The notes: generated from the letters alone by a model not told the origin. Counted from the stretch's first letter, positions 8,197-15,170 are shown. The stretch: 32,486 bases of DNA from Pseudooceanicola sp. (GCA_002709085.1 PAPR01000041.1:1-32486), one strand, 5' to 3'. Numbers and translations are program-made.

Positions 8197-8508
8197 ATGA
8201 CCCTTATACTTAACCTCGACACGCCGTCCGAGATGCAGGATCGGGTTCGCGAGGCTGCTCGCGACCGCCGGCTCGCACTTGGGCTAACTCAGAGCGACCT
8301 GGCCACGCGGTCCGGAGTTCCTCTGGCGACCCTAAAAGTCTTCGAGCAGAAGGGGAAGATCAGCCTCGCCGGCCTGCTCGCCCTCGCCGACGCGCTCGAC
8401 GCCATCGCTGGCTTCGGCACCCTGTTCCCGGCTGTCGAGGCGACTCGTCTCGATGATCTCGACAAGCCAACGACGCGACAGCGCGCTCGCACCCGCAGGA
8501 GTTCGTAA
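8197..8508 (+). CDS. hipB: HipB-like XRE antitoxin
   Basis: A 103-aa antitoxin and autorepressor. Residues about 24-75 form a Cro/C1 helix-turn-helix (LGLTQSDLATRSGVPLATLK, then FEQKGKISLAGLLALADAL) as in HipB. The basic C-terminus (TRQRARTRRSS) is probably disordered. The stop is followed two bases later by the hipA ATG, giving a tight operon. There is no strong ribosome binding site before the ATG at 8197. Carried as cargo inside the IS1595 transposon. Confidence 0.85.
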   Translation: MTLILNLDTPSEMQDRVREAARDRRLALGLTQSDLATRSGVPLATLKVFEQKGKISLAGLLALADALDAIAGFGTLFPAVEATRLDDLDKPTTRQRARTRRSS

Positions 8509-8510
8509 CC

Positions 8511-9737
8511 ATGGCCCGCCGCCTTCGCGTCGATATCGCCTTCGACTCGGACGATGTCCGCCCCGTGGGACAGATCGCTTGGGATTCCGCCCGCCGCTCC
8601 GCTGCGGTCGAATGGGACCCTTCTTTCGTCGCAGCCCCGCTCCCGATCTCGCCCTACCACATCAAGACGCTGGCCGGGCTCTATCGCACCGGCAATACGG
8701 CCGCCTTCGAAGGCCTGCCTGGAGTCTTCGGCGACTCGCTCCCTGACGGCTGGGGACGGTTGCTCATCGACCGCGAACTCGAGCGCCGCGGCAGCGGTCG
8801 CACCGCCATCACTCCGGTTGACCGTCTGGCGATCGTCGGCACCCACGGCATGGGCGCCCTCATCTATCGTCCAGAAGAGCGAGTGGTCGGCCCGAACAGC
8901 GTCGACCTCGAGTGGTTCGCCGATCTCGCGACCAGCATGGCCGAAGACGCTTCCGTGGAGGACCTCCGCAAGGCCCGCGCGGCGGCCGGCGGCTCTGCCG
9001 GCGCCCGGCCGAAACTCGTGGCCCTGCTCGATGTGGAGACCGGCCGCGTGCGCGACCATCGGCGAACCCCGGAGCGCGGCGAACGGCAGGTGCTGATCAA
9101 GCACCGGGCGACAACCGACAGCCCGACCGCGATCGAAGAGGAAGAGGCCTACGCGAGGATGGCGCGGGCGGCCGGTATCGCCATGCCCTGGACGATGGTG
9201 CTGCGCTCTGGGCGCGGTGATGCTTTCTTTGCCGTTGAGCGCTTTGACCGCAGAGGCGCCGGACGGGTGCATATGCATACCGCCGCCGGCATGCTCGACG
9301 TCGACTTCCGGCAGCCGTCCACCGATTACGAGAACCTGCATAAGCTGGTGCGTTGGACCACCCGGCATGCTGGAGATCAGGACGAAATGTTCCGCAGGAT
9401 GGCCTTCAACGTCCTCGCCCACAATCGGGATGATCATCTGAAGAACCACGCCTTCCTGATGGACGCTGGGGGCGGTTGGCGCTTGTCGCCGGCCTACGAC
9501 GTCAGCTTCTCCGACGGGCCCGGCGGCGAGCACCATCTCGCCATCGCCGGAGAGGGGCGCCGGCCCGGCAGGAAGCATGTAGAGGCAGTCGGGCAGGCGC
9601 TCGGGATGAAACCCGCAGCGATCGCCGCGCTCATTGATCCGGTTCGCGCCGCCATCGCCGACTGGCCGCGACACGCAGACGCCGCCGGAGTTCCGTCGCG
9701 GCGCGCCAGGCAGATCGCCGACTACTTCGCCACGTAA
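8511..9737 (+). CDS. hipA: HipA-family serine/threonine kinase toxin
   Basis: A 408-aa HipA-type kinase; the E. coli relative phosphorylates glutamyl-tRNA synthetase and causes growth arrest. Visible landmarks: the N-terminal GxxPDGWGRLL block (couple_hipA-like region), HGMGALIY, the ATP-binding lysine in QVLIKH, FFAVERFDR, the catalytic loop NRDDHLKNHAF and the metal-binding Asp in SPAYDVSFS. All core residues are present, so the toxin is probably functional. hipB and hipA sit between direct copies of a 16-bp sequence (8086-8101 and 10000-10015), suggesting the pair entered the transposon as a unit. As cargo it could stabilise the element after insertion. Confidence 0.88.
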   Translation: MARRLRVDIAFDSDDVRPVGQIAWDSARRSAAVEWDPSFVAAPLPISPYHIKTLAGLYRTGNTAAFEGLPGVFGDSLPDGWGRLLIDRELERRGSGRTAITPVDRLAIVGTHGMGALIYRPEERVVGPNSVDLEWFADLATSMAEDASVEDLRKARAAAGGSAGARPKLVALLDVETGRVRDHRRTPERGERQVLIKHRATTDSPTAIEEEEAYARMARAAGIAMPWTMVLRSGRGDAFFAVERFDRRGAGRVHMHTAAGMLDVDFRQPSTDYENLHKLVRWTTRHAGDQDEMFRRMAFNVLAHNRDDHLKNHAFLMDAGGGWRLSPAYDVSFSDGPGGEHHLAIAGEGRRPGRKHVEAVGQALGMKPAAIAALIDPVRAAIADWPRHADAAGVPSRRARQIADYFAT

Positions 9738-9999
9738 GGCCGGGTTGCGAGATACCGGTGTTACCCCCTCCGCACATGCAGGTGCCGACCGGGCGTTTCC
9801 GTCGCACGGGACTTGTGGCAAATGCTTTGGGTCCTACACTCCCCGTGCCCGTGTCACCGTTGTCAGGTGGGCGCCATTGCGCTGCTGGATGGGAATCGTC
9901 ATCCGAGAAGCTTTGCTCGGATGGACCCGGTTCTGGGCTGCCTGAAAAGCAAACCCCCAACTCGCCTTGGGACGCCTGTCATGGACGGCGTGCCCCGCT
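9738..9999. other. non-coding tail of transposon with one hairpin
   Basis: No convincing gene between hipA and the right end. ATCCGAG (9901-9907) pairs with CTCGGAT (9916-9922) across an 8-nt loop. This may help terminate hipBA transcription, although no T-run follows. Confidence 0.5.
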
Positions 10000-10015
10000 G
10001 AACGGAATGCGTCAT
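10000..10015. repeat. third copy of GAACGGAATGCGTCAT
   Basis: Identical over 16 bp to 8086-8101, in the same orientation. It lies 35 bp from the right end of the transposon. Together the two direct copies bracket exactly the hipBA module. Confidence 0.85.
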
Positions 10016-10028
10016 TGTGATGCTGCCG

Positions 10029-10050
10029 CTTTCTTTGGTGGATAAGCGGG
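10029..10050. repeat. right terminal inverted repeat of IS1595 element
   Basis: Ends GTGGATAAGCGGG, the exact complement of the outermost 13 bases of the left end; 19/22 match over the full repeat. Directly followed by the target duplication. Confidence 0.9.
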
Positions 10051-10058
10051 ATTATTTA
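10051..10058. repeat. right 8-bp target site duplication
   Basis: ATTATTTA, identical to 6835-6842. It reads on in the helicase frame (GAT TAT TTA ATT GGC gives DYLIG). Confidence 0.92.
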
Positions 10059-10220
10059 ATTGGCAATGTCTCTGGCGACAATGAGGAAGCACGCAAAATT
10101 TACGTAGGCGCGTCGAGAGCGCAGCGCCTCTTGGCAATTGCTACGCCGCGAACTCAAGCGCCACGCCTAAAAGACTTACTGCTGAGTATGGGCGGTAAGG
10201 TCGATCTAATTACAGTGTAG
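10059..10220 (+). pseudogene. UvrD/Rep-type helicase, right fragment
   Basis: Continuation of the split helicase. The frame reads IGNVSGDNEEARKIYVGASR, then AQRLLAIATPR, ending at a TAG at 10218-10220. EEARKIYVGASRA is helicase motif VI (E-x-x-R-x-x-YVxxSRA), which contacts ATP. Fusing it after LIDYL at 6842 gives a normal spacing between the KGxEF motif and motif VI. The short C-terminus (SQA-like TQAPRLKDLL) ends as in stand-alone UvrD-like proteins that partner with OLD-type nucleases; that partner is not in the window. Confidence 0.75.
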
Positions 10221-10510
10221 CTTCAGAGATTTTCCCACAATAAGAAGATAGTGTCTCGTGACTCACGTGCGCTAACGAGTCATTATGAACGAGTCTGTTT
10301 TTCCGCAGCTCGTGGTCGTCCACAGCACCCTGCCTCGAGGGACAACGCATCCGGATTGAATTCTTCGTGCAAGAGCGGTTCGGTAGCCCCAAAACTCTTT
10401 CCTACCAGCCCCCTTCGCGCCTGGACCGTGCTGCCGCTTGATCCCGTATGCACATATAGTTTCGTAAATGACACTCGCCCAGGCTATCCTGGGCTTCTCG
10501 CACTAAGACC
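10221..10510. other. intergenic, nothing clear
   Basis: No supported gene. Contains GACTC/GAGTC half sites near 10260-10295 and a short CCCAGG/CCTGGG hairpin near 10480, just downstream of the tcmP stop on the - strand, which could act as a weak terminator. Confidence 0.4.
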
Positions 10511-11671
10511 TCAAGGCGGTGTCTTCGAGCCACCAGCGGAAATCATCGTGCCTGGCTTGGGCTTCTTCGCCTTCGGGGGAAGCGAATATCTTATCAACCC
10601 TCGCGTTCGCATGCTAACACAGACATCCTTCACATGGGTCTCCCGCATTGGCATGCGTTCCATCACCTCCAAGGCAAGGTCATCGAAGTCTATCTCCTGC
10701 CTCTTGGAGAGCGCATCGACTATGATCTCCTCGGTGACTTCCCTGTAGCGTTTACAGCCGATGCCGCGTTCACCCTGCTCGTATTGAGCGAAGTCGGCGT
10801 CCGAGAACAGCATATCCTGACTGGTATCAGCCGCCTTCGCTTGCCGGCGTTTCTCAAATTCCTCTTTCTCTACCTTCTCGTGGATGTCTCGGAAGAGCTT
10901 CACCCCCTTGGGGTTATTTGTTCCGAGCATAAGGCGCATTTTTTCTCGATTTATCAGAGGCTTGAGGATCGAGAAATCTGGAAGAAACTTTGCCGAACCG
11001 CACTTTCGGAATGCGTCTTTGAGCAGATGAAGAACCCTCAACTCGCCCTTCATCCCCTCTGGCAGCAGTTTCACCGTCTCTTGCCAGTTTGAATCGCCAA
11101 CGAAATCGCCGAATTGGTGAGCAACCTTGGGGTTCACAGAGTGTCGACTGACTTCTTCGGTCATGAAATTGAAAAGGAACTCGCCGGTTCGGGCATTCAG
11201 AAATCGGCCAACTTCGGTGATCCGGACTACCCAGTTTGTGGGGTCAATGAAGGTGAAGGTGAAACCGTCGGGAATTCGCTGTGCAATCTCATCAAGGTTG
11301 TTCTCAAACTCGCCGTCGAACACGTGAATTTCGATAGCGGGATGCCGTTTTGCGAACTCGCGAAGGCGCTGCACTGAGCCGGGTTCCTTCTCGCAGAGGC
11401 AGAAGCGGACCTTCAGTTTCCTTCCAGGCCTCTGCTCCTCCACATACCGCCGAACCTGCTCCAAAAGTTCAACTGCAAGCCCGAAGGACGAGTCCGAGCA
11501 ACCTTCATTGTCGATAGTGTTCCACGGCCCGGCGAACCCGTCGACGTAGTTGAAGGTGGTAAAACCACCCATGAGCACCTTCACCGCGAGCGCCTCAAGA
11601 TAACGGCGCAGAAAGGTGTGCTTGATGTAGGTCTGTTCGCGGCCTTCATAGAGTTCAGACGGTAGGTTCAT
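10511..11671 (-). CDS. tcmP: three-Cys-motif partner protein TcmP
   Basis: A 386-aa TcmP-family protein. The start at 11671 overlaps the stop of DUF5131 as ATGA and gives the family N-terminus (ELYEGREQTYIKHTFLRRYL); longer frames to 11731 are unlikely. The fold looks like a Rossmann methyltransferase: FNYVDGFAGPW as motif I, FCLCEKEP as the acidic motif II strand, and FTFIDPTNW as motif IV (DPxxW). A winged-helix-like C-terminus (residues about 310-365) suggests nucleic-acid binding. Function is not established; it is nearly always paired with DUF5131, as here. A modification or defence role is a hypothesis. Confidence 0.87.
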   Translation of the reverse strand: MNLPSELYEGREQTYIKHTFLRRYLEALAVKVLMGGFTTFNYVDGFAGPWNTIDNEGCSDSSFGLAVELLEQVRRYVEEQRPGRKLKVRFCLCEKEPGSVQRLREFAKRHPAIEIHVFDGEFENNLDEIAQRIPDGFTFTFIDPTNWVVRITEVGRFLNARTGEFLFNFMTEEVSRHSVNPKVAHQFGDFVGDSNWQETVKLLPEGMKGELRVLHLLKDAFRKCGSAKFLPDFSILKPLINREKMRLMLGTNNPKGVKLFRDIHEKVEKEEFEKRRQAKAADTSQDMLFSDADFAQYEQGERGIGCKRYREVTEEIIVDALSKRQEIDFDDLALEVMERMPMRETHVKDVCVSMRTRGLIRYSLPPKAKKPKPGTMISAGGSKTPP

Positions 11672-12429
11672 GCTGCGCCGAGTTCCACCATTATCGATGA
11701 TGGAACGATCTGCCATGGGAAGCCGTTCCACTCCGCGCCTTCGAGTAGCCGACCGCCGGACTTAGGTCTCGCACCGCCCCACTGCTTGAAGAAGAACGCG
11801 ACATCGAAATGTTCGCAAGCGTGGCGCAATTCCGTCGCCCACTCAGGCTGCATCGGGCGAGCATACGGGCCACTTTCACCGCCGACGATTGCCCAAGCAA
11901 TGTTTGAAAGGTCTACCTCGCCGATCGGTCCCAACAGCGGCTCAAACGAAATAAAGCGGGCCTCTGAATTGATCTGGCGAAGATGCTCGATCCGGCTCTT
12001 GTGAGCAGCGTCCTCGACCGAGACGCCAAGCCAGATATGTGCTGGGATTGGGCCTCCTCCGTAGCGAGTGCGGACGTAGTTTCGCATGAGAGAAGAGCGC
12101 TTCGTAAGGATCTGATAGACGTGCCAGTCGGCTGCCTCCATCGCGTCGAAGACTTTATCGATGTGACTACGGTCAATGTCCTTGTGGAACAGATCGCTCA
12201 TCGAGTTCACGAATATCATGCGCGGTTTCTTCCAAAGCCCGGGCTGCGCCAGACGGGAGGGCCAGAGTCGCAGGTCGAAACCCTGTTCATATGGATGCCC
12301 CTCCACGCCGCGCCAGCGCTCGGCGAAGCGTTCCGCATAACAATTGTCGCACCCAGGACCGACCTTTGTGCACCCGGTAACAGGGTTCCAAGTAGCGTCA
12401 GTCCACTCAATCTCTGATTTTTGGGCCAT
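11668..12429 (-). CDS. DUF5131 (phage Gp37/Gp68) three-Cys-motif protein
   Basis: A 253-aa protein of the DUF5131 family, distantly like radical-SAM enzymes. The N-terminal IEWTDATWNPVTGC is diagnostic, and cysteines C20-x6-C27-x2-C30 could hold an iron-sulfur cluster. Further family boxes are MIFVNSMSDLFH, VYQILTKR, HIWLGVSVED, FISFEPLLGPI, WAIVGGESG and FFFKQWGG. The ATG at 12429 is preceded by GGAGGAAG. Translationally coupled to tcmP downstream. The reaction is unknown. The family is frequent on phages and islands. Confidence 0.9.
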   Translation of the reverse strand: MAQKSEIEWTDATWNPVTGCTKVGPGCDNCYAERFAERWRGVEGHPYEQGFDLRLWPSRLAQPGLWKKPRMIFVNSMSDLFHKDIDRSHIDKVFDAMEAADWHVYQILTKRSSLMRNYVRTRYGGGPIPAHIWLGVSVEDAAHKSRIEHLRQINSEARFISFEPLLGPIGEVDLSNIAWAIVGGESGPYARPMQPEWATELRHACEHFDVAFFFKQWGGARPKSGGRLLEGAEWNGFPWQIVPSSIMVELGAA

Positions 12430-12610
12430 GTTAGCTTCCTCCCACACTGTGGATAACTCTCGTGCACCACCAAGACAAGGATCTCGACTAAGTCTAATTC
12501 GCACGGTGGGGGCGACGACTTCGCTGACGATTCTGAGCACGGCCCCAAGTGAATTGAGTTACGAAGTAAAAATTTCATTCATGGGACCTTTGGAAAAGGC
12601 TCCTTGGGAT

Positions 12611-12727
12611 GGCGCGTCGACCTTCAGCATCAGAAGAAAGAAAAAATCGACGCGCCCATCGTCAGTGATCCGCCTGACGAAACGGACCCGAGGGTCCCAA
12701 GAAGCGGCACCTAAGAAAGGTGCCGCT
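12611..12727 (-). other. three consecutive perfect hairpins in a 303-bp gap
   Basis: Within 12430-12732, which has no gene, three perfect inverted repeats occur: AGCGGCACC/GGTGCCGCT (12703-12711 with 12719-12727, 7-nt loop), GGACCC-GA-GGGTCC (12684-12697), and GGCGCGTCGA/TCGACGCGCC (12611-12620 with 12647-12656, A-rich 26-nt loop). They lie downstream of the 139-aa gene and upstream of DUF5131 on the same strand. They may form terminators, a leader, or a structured RNA. The first hairpin starts only 6 bases after the 139-aa stop. Confidence 0.55.
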
Positions 12728-12732
12728 GCATA

Positions 12733-13152
12733 TCAGTCAGCCGTCAGCTTCATGGCTATGACATCGACCCGAGCGACATCGAGCGCGCGAGCAATGGCCG
12801 ATCGAAAAACCTGCAAGTTTGGTAGAACTGCTGCGATCTCCTTGGCGCAATCATCGCGGTAAATAATCTCATATCCAGGTGGTAGATCCCGCCTCGACAA
12901 TCGAGATATTTCGCCTTCATTTTCGGCACAAGACTGCCCCACAAAGGGGTCGGTTTTCAGGAACCCCATCCGGAGCCGGAAGGAGCGGTTTCGCCCTAAA
13001 AACTTGGGTTCATCTTCTTCGACAGGGAAAAACCGGATGTCCCACAGAACAGCCTCTCCCTGGGACATGACCGGCAAGGCCAGCAGACGGAGGTATCTGC
13101 AAACCAGTTCCGGAGAAGTCCCTCCCAGTCCGCAGCAAACGTGAGCGATCAC
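12733..13152 (-). CDS. hypothetical protein, 139 aa
   Basis: Not recognised. The best start is GTG at 13152; the frame stays open without ATG back to a stop at 13234-13236. The N-terminus has VCCGLGG and a further Cys, then mixed alpha/beta sequence, with QSCAENEGE midway and a helical C-terminus (FRSAIARALDVARVDVIAM). No signal peptide or membrane segment. It is co-directional with DUF5131/tcmP and divergent from the 328-aa gene, with a repeat array in its upstream region. Regulation through that array is plausible. Confidence 0.5.
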   Translation of the reverse strand: MIAHVCCGLGGTSPELVCRYLRLLALPVMSQGEAVLWDIRFFPVEEDEPKFLGRNRSFRLRMGFLKTDPFVGQSCAENEGEISRLSRRDLPPGYEIIYRDDCAKEIAAVLPNLQVFRSAIARALDVARVDVIAMKLTAD

Positions 13153-13156
13153 AATT

Positions 13157-13305
13157 TCGCGACCTTCAGCGTATATTTCGTGCGACTTGAAGCATGCGTC
13201 GTGCGGCTTCGGCCCGGCTGAACGCGACTTTAATCAGGCTTTTCGCGACTTCACGCAGACATCCTGCGACGCAAGCAAGGTTCGTTGCGACCCGTCCCTA
13301 AATAA
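13157..13305. repeat. seven-copy GCGAC array with 21-bp period (iteron-like)
   Basis: GCGAC or GCGGC cores start at 13159, 13182, 13203, 13224, 13245, 13266 and 13287: one spacing of 23 and five of exactly 21 bp. Four of the middle copies extend to GCGACTT or GCGGCTT. The bases between cores are not conserved. Even phasing at two helical turns is typical of plasmid iterons and multi-site operators. The array fills most of the gap between two divergent unknown genes and is followed by an A/T-rich stretch (13297-13333). Read on the - strand, the cores fall on the same codon positions (AAG TCG C) every seven codons. Confidence 0.7.
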
Positions 13306-13393
13306 GCAGCTGAAATAGAAGAACAAAAACCTCCCCTGAATCAAGAGAATCCCAGAATCCATAGAACCCCCGAAGGGTGGAAGTTGGTCGGTT

Positions 13394-13436
13394 TTTTTGC
13401 TTTCGGTCACAGACACCCCGATTTTTGCTTTCCACA
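13394..13436 (+). promoter_or_regulatory. direct repeats and DnaA-box-like site near the array
   Basis: TTTTTGCTTTC occurs at 13394-13404 and again at 13422-13432. CTTTCCACA (13428-13436) is one base off the DnaA-box consensus TTWTNCACA. Both lie between the 21-bp array and the 328-aa gene. They would fit an origin or a promoter region; evidence is limited to these matches. Confidence 0.35.
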
Positions 13437-13457
13437 AAAGCGGCCAATATTCGCTAC

Positions 13458-14444
13458 ATGACAGACACAGCACCACAGACGACCAGTGATGAGCACTATC
13501 AGCACTCCAGAACTCCCGCCAAAGCGCCCAGCACACGGGCGAACTCGCGAGAGCGTTCCAACCAGATGGCGGTCTCCAGAGGGACCGGCATCATGGACTG
13601 CGGAGCACTCTTCGAAGAGCTTTCCTGTTCGGAGCCCCGGAAGGCGTTGACCCGGGCAGGTTCCTGGTTTGCGCTGACGACGGACCTGTCTATCTTGGCG
13701 AAGATGGAAGCAACACCGTTAATGATGCTTCGATACTCTGGAACCATGCTGTGCGAACGTTTGCCAGCTGACGACATCCCGAAAGCCGCTCGAAAGATAC
13801 TTGGCGGCGAGTTTGCACGATACCGTGGATTTCGCAGACGTCTGCTCGACCTCCAGTTGCTCGCTACCCGGTCGCGGGTGGATGAAGACCCTATTCGCGG
13901 TTTGCAACGATTGGCCCGACTGGAGATTAGACCCTCTGCGGAAAATCCATTCTACGAGCTAAGGCGCGTGTTGAACGCCACACTGGAACCCTGCGAGCTC
14001 TCCAGACGCATTGCCATCGACTTGGATAAGAATCTGACCGGTCTGAACAGGCAAACTTTTCGTGCCGCGCTTGGCACATTGGATCGGCTCCACGGATCCG
14101 CTCTTGCGCAGGCCACCGGCCTCCTTCCGAAGAACATTATCGGATTTTTGCCCAAGCCATCGGATAACGCATACATAACGCCACTTCCCCAAAAACTCGC
14201 GCAGCTACATGAGACTGCGGAACCGCCCCTTCGCTCCGCGATATCAGCAGGATATCGTGTCGCTCTCGGGCTTCAGCTGTTCAATGACGACGAAGATCCC
14301 ACGCTCAAGGAATTACTCTCTGAGCGCAACATAGAAAGGCTCATGAACACCGATCCCGCATCACTCGGCATCAAAAGGCTCAAACCGGCAACTTTCCGTG
14401 CATACGTGAATCGCTTGATCAAAGCGTGTTCGAAGATGAACTGA
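13458..14444 (+). CDS. hypothetical protein, 328 aa, downstream of repeat array
   Basis: Unrecognised. The ATG at 13458 gives 328 aa; no good ribosome binding site precedes it, and ATG 13593 (after AGAGGGACC) is an alternative. The N-terminal 45 residues are polar and low-complexity. The rest is strongly helical and basic, with many Arg/Leu. The C-terminal GIKRLKPATFRAYVNRLIKA resembles the SAM-like core-binding segment seen near residue 80 of the 641-aa recombinase, but no catalytic R-HxxR-Y set follows. A DNA-binding or replication-initiator role is suggested only by the adjacent array. Confidence 0.6.
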   Translation: MTDTAPQTTSDEHYQHSRTPAKAPSTRANSRERSNQMAVSRGTGIMDCGALFEELSCSEPRKALTRAGSWFALTTDLSILAKMEATPLMMLRYSGTMLCERLPADDIPKAARKILGGEFARYRGFRRRLLDLQLLATRSRVDEDPIRGLQRLARLEIRPSAENPFYELRRVLNATLEPCELSRRIAIDLDKNLTGLNRQTFRAALGTLDRLHGSALAQATGLLPKNIIGFLPKPSDNAYITPLPQKLAQLHETAEPPLRSAISAGYRVALGLQLFNDDEDPTLKELLSERNIERLMNTDPASLGIKRLKPATFRAYVNRLIKACSKMN

Positions 14445-14620
14445 TTTTTTGGTCGAGCGTTGATGCGATGCACTCGCTGGTCAACATGCGTGATCTGACT
14501 ACGCATAATTCGACTTCCCGCTTATGGATCAAAAGGATCTTCGACAGGCCGATGTCCAAGCCTTGCTTTGCACGGACAAATGGTTACTATTGTTAGTGCG
14601 AAGTGTGGATGGAGGATCCC

Positions 14621-14878
14621 ATGACTAACCTTACTATCCGAATGGCCCCGCAGGAAAAGGACAAACTGACGGCTTGGGCTGCGGTCAAGGGAACAAGTGT
14701 CACTGACTACATCAAGCAATTGGTCGCCGCTGACATGGCAGCCGGAAGCCCTCAGGATCGCGCCGATGCCTGGTTTCATGAAAACGAAGCCGCGATTTCC
14801 AGCGAGGCGCAACATATCAGAAACGGGGGTCTTCCAGGATCGCATCTGGCGCTGAACCACCCCTGGCCCGATGCATAG
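14621..14878 (+). CDS. ribbon-helix-helix antitoxin
   Basis: An 85-aa protein with an N-terminal MetJ/Arc-type ribbon (NLTIRMAPQEKDKL) and helices (WAAVKGTSVTDYIKQLVAAD), the usual DNA-binding part of type II antitoxins. The C-terminal 40 residues would bind the toxin. GGAGG at 14611-14615 supports the start at 14621. It overlaps the downstream CcdB-like gene by 8 bases, a typical toxin-antitoxin arrangement. Not a classical CcdA by sequence. Confidence 0.8.
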   Translation: MTNLTIRMAPQEKDKLTAWAAVKGTSVTDYIKQLVAADMAAGSPQDRADAWFHENEAAISSEAQHIRNGGLPGSHLALNHPWPDA

Positions 14879-15170
14879 ATTTGACGTCCTCGAGATCGAA
14901 GGCAATCTGTATCTGGTTGTTCAGGCAGAACACTTATTGAGTCTCAACACGGTCGTTCTACTGCCGATCTTGCCGGCTAAAGCGCTCCCTGCCCTGAGTC
15001 AGCTTACCATCGATTTCCGGATCGAGGACAACCTCTATCGCATTCGAGCCCACATGCCACTTACGGTGGATGCGCACCGCTTGCGGCACCTGAAGCCGGT
15101 CCATCGCCTCTCTCCAGATGAAGGTCAAAAAGTGATGGATGGCCTTTACGCGATCCTGTGGGGGCTTTGA
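14871..15170 (+). CDS. CcdB-like toxin
   Basis: A 99-aa protein of the CcdB fold: MHRFDVLEIEGNLYLVVQAE, then the LLSLNTVVLLPILPAK beta-strand block, IDFRIEDNLYRIRAHMPL and the C-terminal GLYAILWG helix. CcdB poisons DNA gyrase; the C-terminal W-G seen here is part of the gyrase-contact end in the family. The start at 14871 lies inside the antitoxin gene, so translation is coupled. It probably stabilises the plasmid or island, in addition to hipBA. Confidence 0.8.
   Translation: MHRFDVLEIEGNLYLVVQAEHLLSLNTVVLLPILPAKALPALSQLTIDFRIEDNLYRIRAHMPLTVDAHRLRHLKPVHRLSPDEGQKVMDGLYAILWGL

Larger units (their letters stand above)
6843..10050 (+). mobile_element. IS1595-family transposon carrying hipBA
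   Basis: Complete 3,208-bp element bounded by 22-bp inverted repeats (19/22 matching, outermost 13 bp CCCGCTTATCCAC perfect) and an 8-bp target duplication. It contains a full IS1595-type transposase and a HipB/HipA toxin-antitoxin operon as cargo, all on the + strand. The IS1595 family is known to include members with passenger genes. Removing the element plus one ATTATTTA copy rejoins the helicase frame (LIDYL-IGNV), so the insertion is precise and fairly recent relative to decay of the flanks. Confidence 0.93.

Noticed and set aside
8289-9821. Long 510-codon frame on the - strand across hipA
   Set aside because: Shadow of the GC-rich hipA gene; HipA motifs are unmistakable on the + strand.
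6843-10058. Possibility of a composite transposon rather than a single IS
   Set aside because: Only one transposase and one pair of ends; the target duplication directly flanks these ends.
13157-13305. 21-bp periodic array as a CRISPR array
   Set aside because: The conserved core is only 5-7 bases and the period too short; no cas genes nearby.
13458-14444. Calling the 328-aa protein a tyrosine recombinase
   Set aside because: Only a short segment resembles a core-binding helix; no Arg-HxxR-Tyr set is present.
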